Shown piece after piece: positions 1-5,415 of a DNA stretch of 5,415 nucleotides (the first letter of the stretch is position 1; the number at the start of each line of letters is the position of its first letter). The notes beneath the pieces are model-generated. The model did not search any database and had not been told where the DNA came from. It saw only the letters and a program-made list of their open reading frames with translations. The DNA lies in NCBI GenBank assembly GCA_025457805.1, contig JALOTR010000252.1:1-5415 (forward strand), given 5' to 3'. The stretch is from Akkermansiaceae bacterium (GTDB taxonomy: Bacteria > Verrucomicrobiota > Verrucomicrobiia > Verrucomicrobiales > Akkermansiaceae). Both the position numbers and the translations under genes were made by a program.

Positions 1-20
1 CACTGTAATTGAATACAGTG
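1..20. promoter_or_regulatory. Perfect inverted repeat with LexA-box-like spacing
   Basis: The arms CACTGTA and TACAGTG are exact reverse complements around a 6-nt centre. Read another way, the site is CTGT-N8-ACAG, the spacing of the SOS box of E. coli-type LexA. It lies 62 bp before the start codon at 83. A weak promoter-like pair sits between them: TGGTCA at 26-31 and TATAAC at 50-55, with an 18-bp spacer. No T-run follows on the + strand, so it is not an ordinary terminator in that direction. It sits at the window edge, so a terminator for a leftward gene, or part of a longer element, cannot be excluded. That a regulator binds here is inference. Confidence 0.35.
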
Positions 21-82
21 AAAAATGGTCAGATTGGAGACTGTTAACATATAACGACCACGCGCACTTCGCGGAATAACGT

Positions 83-412
83 ATGGACGTCTATTTTGTA
101 CGACATGGGCAGACTGATGGTAATGTGGCGCAGCGCCACCAGCATCCAGATATTAGCCTCAATGAACTGGGCAAACTGCAGGCGAGTCGCGTTGCTAAAG
201 TGGTAAAACGCCTCCGCCCGACCCACCTCATCACGAGTACAAACAAACGGGCGCTTGAGACTGCGCGCGAGATTGGTCTTGCGAGTGACCTCATCCCTGA
301 AACGTATCCAGCGTTTGAAGAGCTTCGTCGACCGTTGTTCTTTATCGGCAAGCGCTTCCATGACCGTGAGACACTCCTTTACATCTGGGGCTGGTTCTTC
401 CGAGGTCCGTGA
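83..412 (+). CDS. Histidine phosphatase (phosphoglycerate mutase-like) family protein, C-terminally truncated
   Basis: This 109-residue product begins with the family signature RHG at residues 7-9 (context FVRHGQTDGN), where H8 is the phospho-accepting histidine. A second conserved arginine lies in TSTNKRALETA (R56), and an acidic patch with the expected acid is at EE 79-80. Family members are usually about 180-220 residues and carry a second catalytic histidine in a late (S/G)H motif. Here the frame stops right after WGWFFRGP, before any such motif, so the product should be inactive or is an artefact. The ATG at 83 has a modest GGA at 73-75. Typical members dephosphorylate small phosphorylated metabolites in the cytoplasm; the substrate cannot be inferred. 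G+C is lower than downstream (hand count about 54% over 61-360), and the style is closest to Patescibacteria homologues as I remember them. I read it as a gene cut by a sequence junction. A nonsense-truncated pseudogene is the alternative. Confidence 0.7.
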   Translation: MDVYFVRHGQTDGNVAQRHQHPDISLNELGKLQASRVAKVVKRLRPTHLITSTNKRALETAREIGLASDLIPETYPAFEELRRPLFFIGKRFHDRETLLYIWGWFFRGP

Positions 413-432
413 ATTCATCCCATCAAGACCGC
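400..432. other. Probable junction between two sequence origins
   Basis: The phosphatase reading frame still looks family-like up to about residue 108 (near 406) and ends at 412. By 433 the sequence already contains a 17-base motif repeated before the downstream verrucomicrobial-type gene. The switch in origin therefore lies between these points. An EcoRI-type GAATTC sits at 411-416, exactly at the edge. The cause could be a misassembly, a library ligation chimera, or a real insertion or transfer. No integrase, tRNA, insertion-sequence end or target-site duplication is visible to support a natural insertion. Confidence 0.45.
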
Positions 433-449
433 ATCCGCCAAAAGGATGA
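433..449 (+). repeat. 17-base repeated motif, copy A (upstream of the kinase)
   Basis: The sequence atccgccaaaaggatga is identical to 3157-3173. With the base before it, the motif forms an inverted repeat CATCC-GCCAAAA-GGATG (432-448; 5-bp arms, 7-nt centre). It ends 52 nt before the kinase start at 502. An exact 17-mer occurring twice in 5.4 kb is unlikely by chance (roughly one in a thousand for random sequence). It could be an operator, an RNA hairpin in the leader, or a copy of a dispersed intergenic repeat. I infer a control role from its position before both transcription units. Confidence 0.6.
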
Positions 450-501
450 GCCCATGCGAAGTCCTCGACTCCCGGGATATCGCTGCTAGCAATCGGGGCG
501 C

Positions 502-2532
502 ATGCTTGATTTCCGCGCAGTCCTCCTGGCTTGCCTTGTCAGTCTCAATGCCACCGGCAGTGAGCTCATCACGGACCTCGCCACACTTCGTTCGCTGCCT
601 TCCGCGGACGCTGCGAAGGGCATTGCCGTCAAAATCGAGGGCACCGTGGTGGGACTGGAACCAAGCGCCCCATTTCATTTTTTCCTCAACGATGGCAAAG
701 CCGGATGTTTCATCAAAACCCACCCCAGCGGGCGGCCCGAGCAACTGGCCCCGGGCGATCATGTGCGAGTGGAGGGACTTTCCGATCCTCTGGGATTCTA
801 CCCGAGCGTGCGGGAGGGGCGGGTCACCATTCTGGGCAAAAGGCCCCTGCCGCAGCCCGTGAAACCGATTGCAGGGGAATTGTTTGCCCCCGAACTGGAC
901 TCCCAGTGGGTGGAAGTCCCGGCGGTGGTCACCGGCTATGAATTGGCGGACGAACGGATCACCCTTGCCCTGGAAGTGCATGGATTGCCATTCAAGGCAG
1001 AACTGCCTGTCAGCCCGGATTCGGAGGCCCGAGCGGCCGAATTGATGCAGCGTCCAGTAATGATTCAGGGAGTGATGGGCACGATTTTCAATCGGCAAAG
1101 GCAAATGACGGATCGCCATTTCTTTGTTCCCTCCTTCGCCGCGATCATTCCCACCACCCCGCTCGAAGGTGCGCACGATCATCCCTTGCTGACAGTTTCG
1201 CTATTGCTCACCGGTCTTTACGGTCCGTCCTCGCCGGTGCGCCTTCAGGGAGTCGTCACCCAACTCGACCCCAAAGGCTTTTATCTGCGGGATGAAAGCG
1301 GCAGCACTTTGATCCAGGCAGCCAAGGTGGACCACATTCCACCAGGCTCCAAAGTGGAAGCGGAAGGCTTCGGTGCGGTCGCTCCATTCCGCCCGGTTCT
1401 GCGAGCCAGCCGTGTGACATTGCTCAGCTCCGGTTCTCCACAGGCACCGCTTCCATTCGATTTTCAAACCAGCGACCTCTCTGCCCATCATGCCGAGTGG
1501 GTCACCTTGGATGCGGATTTTCTCGGTCAACGGGATGGACCAATCGATGGGATCCTCCAATTTCGCTCGGGCGGACAATTTTTCGAAGCCCTCCAACCCA
1601 ACCAAGGCCGCGCCGCACTCCCCGCGTTGACCACTGGCGACCGGGTGAGGCTGACCGGAATCTGCGAACTCACGACCACCCACGCCCTTCCACGGATCGA
1701 TTGGGTGGATGGCTTCCGCATCCATCTTCCGGAAACCGGTGGACTCTTCATCATCAGCCATGCACCCTGGTGGAACACCCGCCGCCTGCTTTTTGCGCTT
1801 GGCATCATGAGCGGAATCGCCGTGCTCGGTTTCCTCGGAACCGGGTTGCTTCGCCGCCAAGTCAAGCGACAGATGCAAATCATCAGCGACAAACTGCGCA
1901 GCGAAGCCGTCGGCGAGGAACGCGACCGCATGGCACGGGAGCTTCATGATACGCTGGAACAGCAACTGTCCGGCATCGCCCTTCAACTCGACAGTCTCGA
2001 TCACGCATACACCCGGAATCCCGTGGCGGCTTCGGCCACCTTGACCCTTGCGCGGCGGATGCTGCGCTACACCCGCCACGACGCCCGCCGCTCGGTCTGG
2101 GACCTGAGATCCAAGGTTCTCGAAAGGGATGGCCTCCCCGCAGCATTGAGTGCGATTCCGGAAACCAGCGGTAGCCCCGTGGGCCCCTCAATCGAAGTGC
2201 ATGTCTCGGGGGAAAAACGAGTTATGCCTCCGGGTGTTGATTTCCATCTCCTCAGGATCGCCCAAGAGGCCACTACCAATGCCATCAAACACGGCGGAGG
2301 GACTTCGATCCGCATCGAACTATCCTACCAACCGGAACACACAAGCCTCACCATCACCGATGACGGGGCTGGTTTCGATTCCTCTACGGTTCAAACATTA
2401 GCGGGCCAACACTTCGGTCTGTTAGGCATGAGGGAGCGGGCTGGAAAAATCGGTGCGAGCCTCGTCATCAAGTCCGCCCCGGGCGCTGGATGTGCCGTCA
2501 CCGTGCTTCTTTCCAACGAAAAATCCTCATGA
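502..2532 (+). CDS. Membrane sensor histidine kinase, HisKA_3 (NarL/DesK-like) type, with duplicated OB-like sensor region
   Basis: This 676-residue kinase should autophosphorylate on histidine and pass the phosphate to the regulator encoded next to it. The N-terminus (RAVLLACLVSL, residues 5-15) looks like a signal peptide, with possible cleavage near ATG-S. Residues about 21-425 are extracytoplasmic and contain two related halves rich in beta strands: V43-EG92-RVT107-W136 matches V246-EG289-RVT304-W333 at an almost constant offset of 197-203. Each half starts with a strand pattern like small OB-fold domains (VKIEGTVVGLEP and VRLQGVVTQLDP). A single membrane segment is at 428-450. The cytoplasmic dimerisation and phosphorylation helix carries RDRMARELHDTLEQQLSG with H482, then VWDLRS (532-537). 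The ATP-binding domain shows the N-box IAQEATTNAIKHG (N593), the G1 box DDGAGF (620-625) and the G2 region GLLGMRERA (639-647), so all catalytic elements are present. The start is fixed by an in-frame TAG at 487-489 with no other start codon before the ATG at 502. GGGG at 495-498 is a weak, close ribosome site. The ligand is unknown. Confidence 0.93.
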   Translation: MLDFRAVLLACLVSLNATGSELITDLATLRSLPSADAAKGIAVKIEGTVVGLEPSAPFHFFLNDGKAGCFIKTHPSGRPEQLAPGDHVRVEGLSDPLGFYPSVREGRVTILGKRPLPQPVKPIAGELFAPELDSQWVEVPAVVTGYELADERITLALEVHGLPFKAELPVSPDSEARAAELMQRPVMIQGVMGTIFNRQRQMTDRHFFVPSFAAIIPTTPLEGAHDHPLLTVSLLLTGLYGPSSPVRLQGVVTQLDPKGFYLRDESGSTLIQAAKVDHIPPGSKVEAEGFGAVAPFRPVLRASRVTLLSSGSPQAPLPFDFQTSDLSAHHAEWVTLDADFLGQRDGPIDGILQFRSGGQFFEALQPNQGRAALPALTTGDRVRLTGICELTTTHALPRIDWVDGFRIHLPETGGLFIISHAPWWNTRRLLFALGIMSGIAVLGFLGTGLLRRQVKRQMQIISDKLRSEAVGEERDRMARELHDTLEQQLSGIALQLDSLDHAYTRNPVAASATLTLARRMLRYTRHDARRSVWDLRSKVLERDGLPAALSAIPETSGSPVGPSIEVHVSGEKRVMPPGVDFHLLRIAQEATTNAIKHGGGTSIRIELSYQPEHTSLTITDDGAGFDSSTVQTLAGQHFGLLGMRERAGKIGASLVIKSAPGAGCAVTVLLSNEKSS

Positions 2533-3155
2533 AATCCAAACCCATCCGCATCCTTGTCGTGGACGATCATTTCATGGTCCGTCTCGGACTCATCAGCGCG
2601 ATCTCCACCGAGGCCGACATCGAAGTCGTCGGCGAGGCCTCCAACGGCGCGGAGGCCATCCAGGCATTCGCTCATCTTCAACCCGACATCACCCTGATGG
2701 ACGGAATTCTTCCGGACGTCCACGGAGTCGAAACCACCCGGCGCATTCTGGATCAATATCCGCAAGCCCGCATCATCCTCGTGTCCATCAATGACACGGC
2801 AGAAGACGTCCACCGGGCTCTCCAGGCGGGAGCTTGGGGCTATATCCCGAAGTCCTGTGAGAAAGACTCGATTGTGCGGGCCATCCGTGCCGTTGCCGCC
2901 GGGGAACGGTTTCTTCCACCCGAACTCTCGCGGAAACTCAGCGAGCGCAATCTGCAACCACTCCTCAGCACGCGGGAAATGGAAGTCCTCCACCTCATCG
3001 CACGCGGGCTTGCCAACAAACAAATCGCCGCAGAACTCTCCGTGGGAGAAACCACTATCAAAAGCCACGTGGCGCATATACTTGAGAAACTCGATGCTCC
3101 GGACCGGACTCGTGCCGTCACCCTGGCCATGGAACGCGGATTGCTCCGGATGTGA
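2529..3155 (+). CDS. Two-component response regulator, NarL/FixJ (LuxR-type HTH) family
   Basis: This 208-residue cytoplasmic transcription regulator is the partner of the preceding kinase. The receiver domain (about 6-125) has the acidic pair D12-D13 in VVDDHF, the phospho-acceptor D58 in ITLMDGILPD, S86 in place of the commoner threonine at the switch position (IILVSIN), and the conserved lysine K108 in GYIPKS with aromatic Y105. The C-terminal LuxR-type helix-turn-helix spans about 145-205: LSTREMEVLHLIARGL, then NKQIAAELSVGETTIKSHV, the usual recognition-helix region. Its ATG (2529-2531) overlaps the kinase TGA (2530-2532) as ATGA. No Shine-Dalgarno sequence is visible just upstream, so translation is probably coupled to the kinase. 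An in-frame ATG at 2490 would add 13 residues but leaves a poor N-terminus before the usual IRILVVDDH start, so I prefer 2529. Targets are unproven; the repeated motif at 433 and 3157 is a candidate site. No clear terminator follows. Confidence 0.95.
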   Translation: MKSKPIRILVVDDHFMVRLGLISAISTEADIEVVGEASNGAEAIQAFAHLQPDITLMDGILPDVHGVETTRRILDQYPQARIILVSINDTAEDVHRALQAGAWGYIPKSCEKDSIVRAIRAVAAGERFLPPELSRKLSERNLQPLLSTREMEVLHLIARGLANKQIAAELSVGETTIKSHVAHILEKLDAPDRTRAVTLAMERGLLRM

Positions 3156-3156
3156 T

Positions 3157-3173
3157 ATCCGCCAAAAGGATGA
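3157..3173 (+). repeat. 17-base repeated motif, copy B (upstream of the beta-helix gene)
   Basis: This is identical to 433-449. Here the flanking base gives TATCC-GCCAAAA-GGATG (3156-3172), so the outer pair of the inverted repeat becomes a T-G wobble in RNA. It begins 2 nt after the regulator stop codon and ends 47 nt before the start codon at 3221, nearly the same spacing as copy A (52 nt). The preceding gene end also carries CGGAT (3147-3151), complementary to ATCCG inside the repeat. A different RNA fold is therefore possible, and the DNA-operator reading is not the only one. Confidence 0.6.
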
Positions 3174-3181
3174 TTCGCTGT

Positions 3182-3221
3182 GGATTGTCAATCCAAGCCC
3201 GGGCTTCATCCTCGGGATGAA
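3182..3221 (+). promoter_or_regulatory. Palindrome-rich leader covering the ribosome-binding region of the beta-helix gene
   Basis: Three symmetric elements lie back to back. GGATTG-T-CAATCC is at 3182-3194, the 12-base perfect palindrome AAGCCCGGGCTT is at 3195-3206, and TTCATCC-TCG-GGATGAA is at 3205-3221 (7-bp arms, 3-nt loop). The last hairpin includes the only Shine-Dalgarno-like GGG (3214-3216) and the first base of the ATG at 3221, so if formed in mRNA it would limit translation. No T-run follows, which argues against a standard terminator for the regulator gene. Whether these act as DNA operators, as an RNA switch, or not at all is open. Confidence 0.4.
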
Positions 3222-5415
3222 TGATTTTTCGCTCCCATCACCAGCGGCCTCTTGAGGTGGCTCTTCGCCTGTGTCTGATCCTGTTTCTCGCGCACACCGC
3301 AGCAAAGGCACAAACCAGCGAACTCTGGGGAACCCAAGGCGAACTGTGGAACCCCACCAGCCGCCTGCCGGATTTTTCCTTCGCGGGATATCGTTCCGGC
3401 GGGACGCCGATTCCCTCACCTGTAGTCGTCGCCAATGTGATGAACTTCGGAGCTGTCGGCAATGGCATCGCGGATGATACTTCTGCATTCGAAGCCGCCA
3501 TCGCCGCAGCGGAAAACGGTGCCATCCTGATTCCCGCAGGCCGCTACAAGATCACCCGCGTCCTCTACATCCGCAAAAGCAACATCGTCCTCCGCGGAGC
3601 GGGCCGTTCACTCACGACCCTCGTTTTCCCCAATCACCTTACCGATCTGATCGGGGCCCCACCCGGCACTGCGGGACTCGAAAGCTGGTCATGGTCCGGC
3701 GGACTCATCTGGGTGGAAGGCGTGGAAACCACCACCAAACTCGCCGATGTCACGGCCAATGCCGATCGCGGCGGAAATGTGCTCACGCTTTCCTCCACTG
3801 CAGGTCTCGCCGCAGGTCAGACGGTCCGTTTGATGCTGAGCGATCCGGATGGCTCCCTCGGCCGTCACATCCATGCCGATCAACTGAATGCCCACCCCAC
3901 CCTTGTCGGTCGGCGATTGGTGCGTTTCCCGGTGAAAATCGCGTCGATCCTCGGCAATCGAATCACTCTCGAACGCCCGCTTCGTCACCATGTGCGGGCA
4001 GAATGGTCGCCGGAAATCCATGCACCCACCGGCCACCTCAGCGAGGTGGGACTGGAAGAGTTCACCATGGAATTCCCCAATCGTCCTTACGGCGGCCACT
4101 TCCAGGAAGACGGCTACAATGGAATCTGGATGGATGGCACCTGGAACTCATGGGTCAGAAACGTCACCCTCCACAACTCAGAAAATGGCGTCATGGTCGA
4201 ACGTGCGGCCTTTTGCACGCTTGATGGAATCCACCTCACTGCCGCCACCGGCAACCGCTTCAATACCAACGGCACCTACTACACCGGCCACCACGGCATT
4301 CAGTTCCGGCGCAGCGATGACTGCATGGCCTCGAATTTCCTTTTCCAGACACGCACCTATCATGATCTCACCGTCGAGGATACGACCGGATGCGTGTTCA
4401 TGAAAGGCAGTGGAGTTGATATCAATTTCGATCATCACACCTATCTCCCGCATGAGAATCTGTTTACTGAAATCCAGTGCGGAGCAGGCACCCGGCACTT
4501 TTCCAGCAGCGGCAGTCGGGATCCGGAATCCGCCGCACGGGAAACCCTCTGGAATGTCTCTTCCACGGGACTGATCAATACCCTGCCCAACCCGGTCGGA
4601 TCGCGCGGACTCTGGCCTCAATTGAACTTCATCGGTATTTCCTCCAATCTAACAACCACTCGCAATGCCACAGGCTCATGGGTCGAACCCATCACCCCCT
4701 CATCGCTGGTGCCCGCCAACCTTTACGAAGCCCAACTCGCCCGCCGCCTGTCACCACCTGCATCCGTCGCCCGCACACTGACTTGGGACGGCTCCGGAAC
4801 CGGAACCGCCGGAGCCCAAGGCGGAGCAGGCACATGGGACACCAACAGCATTTCCAATTGGTGGAACGGCAGCGCCAACGAAGGCTGGCCGGCCAATGGC
4901 AATGCCGATGACAACGCGATCTTCGGCGGCACCGCTGGCGCCGTCAACATCGCCTCAGGAGGCGTCGCCGTTCGGTCCATCACTGTAAACACCGCCGCAT
5001 ATACCATCAGTGGCGGCACCATCATCCTCAACGGCCAAAGCCCCACCATCACCGCAAACCACGGCGGAAACACCACCAACATATCCTCGGTCATCGCCGG
5101 ATCCGCAGGTCTGGCAAAGTCCGGCCCCTCCACCCTGCAACTCCGCGCTGCGAACCGCTACTCGGGAGACACCCGCGTGCTTCAGGGAAATCTCCTCATC
5201 GGAGCTGGCGACAATCGTTTGCCCGTCACCTCGCGCCTCATCTTGGGAGATGGAACCAATGGCGGCACTTTCCAAATGAACTCACGCAACCAGCAAGTCG
5301 GCGGACTCGCCACCAGCGGGACATCCACCGGCAACCGCGTGATGAATTCCAGCAGCACCGCGTCCACCTTCACCGTGGATCTTATCAATAAAACCGACAC
5401 CGATCTTTTCGCCGG
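3221..5415 (+). CDS. Exported pectate-lyase-like beta-helix protein with autotransporter-associated repeat region (3' end outside window)
   Basis: The open frame runs from the ATG at 3221 to the window edge (731 codons plus 2 bases) without a stop. A TGA at 3218-3220 directly before the ATG fixes the earliest start. Residues 1-30 form a signal peptide: basic start, hydrophobic core LCLILFLA (17-24), cleavage AKA-QT after A30. Residues about 72-510 resemble the pectate lyase superfamily (Pectate_lyase_3-like) right-handed beta-helix: the entry motif NFGAVGNGIADDT (75-87), then IPAGRY and VLRGAG. Further along are GYNGIWMDG (298-306), VDINFDHH (399-406) and YEAQLARRL (502-510), patterns I associate with that group. 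From about 520 the composition changes to G/T/N/S-rich, with TWDGSG...GTWD...NWW and the autotransporter-associated beta-strand repeat GLAKSGPSTLQL...NRYSG (630-649). Such proteins in Verrucomicrobiota often end in a PEP-CTERM or other surface-sorting signal, which cannot be seen here. The likely role is cleavage or binding of an acidic polysaccharide outside the cell; substrate and activity are unproven. Confidence 0.88.
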   Translation, partial: MIFRSHHQRPLEVALRLCLILFLAHTAAKAQTSELWGTQGELWNPTSRLPDFSFAGYRSGGTPIPSPVVVANVMNFGAVGNGIADDTSAFEAAIAAAENGAILIPAGRYKITRVLYIRKSNIVLRGAGRSLTTLVFPNHLTDLIGAPPGTAGLESWSWSGGLIWVEGVETTTKLADVTANADRGGNVLTLSSTAGLAAGQTVRLMLSDPDGSLGRHIHADQLNAHPTLVGRRLVRFPVKIASILGNRITLERPLRHHVRAEWSPEIHAPTGHLSEVGLEEFTMEFPNRPYGGHFQEDGYNGIWMDGTWNSWVRNVTLHNSENGVMVERAAFCTLDGIHLTAATGNRFNTNGTYYTGHHGIQFRRSDDCMASNFLFQTRTYHDLTVEDTTGCVFMKGSGVDINFDHHTYLPHENLFTEIQCGAGTRHFSSSGSRDPESAARETLWNVSSTGLINTLPNPVGSRGLWPQLNFIGISSNLTTTRNATGSWVEPITPSSLVPANLYEAQLARRLSPPASVARTLTWDGSGTGTAGAQGGAGTWDTNSISNWWNGSANEGWPANGNADDNAIFGGTAGAVNIASGGVAVRSITVNTAAYTISGGTIILNGQSPTITANHGGNTTNISSVIAGSAGLAKSGPSTLQLRAANRYSGDTRVLQGNLLIGAGDNRLPVTSRLILGDGTNGGTFQMNSRNQQVGGLATSGTSTGNRVMNSSSTASTFTVDLINKTDTDLFA

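Noticed and set aside
44..418. Reverse-strand frame of 124 codons opposite the histidine phosphatase
   Set aside because: The forward frame carries clear RHG-family motifs, while the reverse frame shows no family features.
411..505. Cluster of six-base palindromic restriction sites (GAATTC 411, CCCGGG 471, GATATC 476, GCTAGC 485, GCATGC 500) resembling a cloning polylinker
   Set aside because: The sites are spread over 95 bp, the stretch includes the repeat shared with 3157, and it runs straight into the kinase start, so it looks like native intergenic DNA. The GAATTC at the junction is kept only as a weak hint.
433..3173. The two 17-base copies as the ends of a mobile element carrying the kinase-regulator pair
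   Set aside because: No transposase or recombinase lies between them and no target duplication is seen. The enclosed genes match the downstream gene in base composition, and position before start codons explains the copies better.
3156..3220. Rho-independent terminator after the response regulator
   Set aside because: The symmetric elements here lack a following T-run, and the strongest hairpin overlaps the next start codon.
3217..3255. Twelve-codon open frame starting at ATG 3217, overlapping the beta-helix gene start
   Set aside because: It is very short, has no distinct ribosome site of its own and no recognisable leader-peptide pattern. It most likely arises by chance from GATGAATGAT.
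415..3488. Long reverse-strand open frames (415-1182, 1201-2079, 2391-3488)
   Set aside because: They lie opposite well-supported forward genes, have compositions rich in R, G, H and P typical of antisense reading of GC-rich codons, and show no recognisable domain.

Overview
The window looks like two pieces of DNA of different origin. From about position 430 to the end it resembles a Verrucomicrobiota chromosome. The GC content is fairly high: sample 60-base lines that I counted by hand give 37-38 G+C. It carries a HisKA_3-type two-component system next to a secreted beta-helix protein whose C-terminal part has autotransporter-associated beta-strand repeats, a combination typical of that phylum. 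The first ~410 bases differ. Hand counts give about 35% G+C for 1-60 and about 54% for 61-360. They hold the first 109 residues of a histidine phosphatase whose sequence style reminds me of Patescibacteria (Parcubacteria-like) proteins. Both taxon assignments come from family familiarity, not from a search.

Layout: 1-20 is a perfect inverted repeat with LexA-box-like spacing. 83-412 (+) is a histidine phosphatase that stops before its second catalytic histidine. About 400-432 is the probable junction between the two kinds of DNA. 502-2532 (+) is a membrane sensor histidine kinase with a large, internally duplicated extracytoplasmic region. 2529-3155 (+) is its NarL/LuxR-type response regulator, overlapping the kinase by ATGA. 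3156-3220 is a short leader rich in palindromes. 3221 to the end (+) is the first 731 codons of an exported pectate-lyase-like beta-helix protein that continues past the window. No tRNA, rRNA, CRISPR array or insertion sequence was seen, and no intergenic gap exceeds 300 bases.

How the parts may work together: the kinase and regulator form one translationally coupled pair. A 17-base sequence (atccgccaaaaggatga, with inverted ends) occurs exactly twice, once 52 nt before the kinase start and once 47 nt before the beta-helix start. This suggests a shared control element linking the two-component system to the secreted putative polysaccharide-active protein. The proposed circuit is that an unidentified extracytoplasmic cue is read by the duplicated OB-like sensor region, activates the LuxR-type regulator, and so controls its own operon and the exported beta-helix protein. 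The repeats and genes are read directly from the sequence; the circuit is inference.
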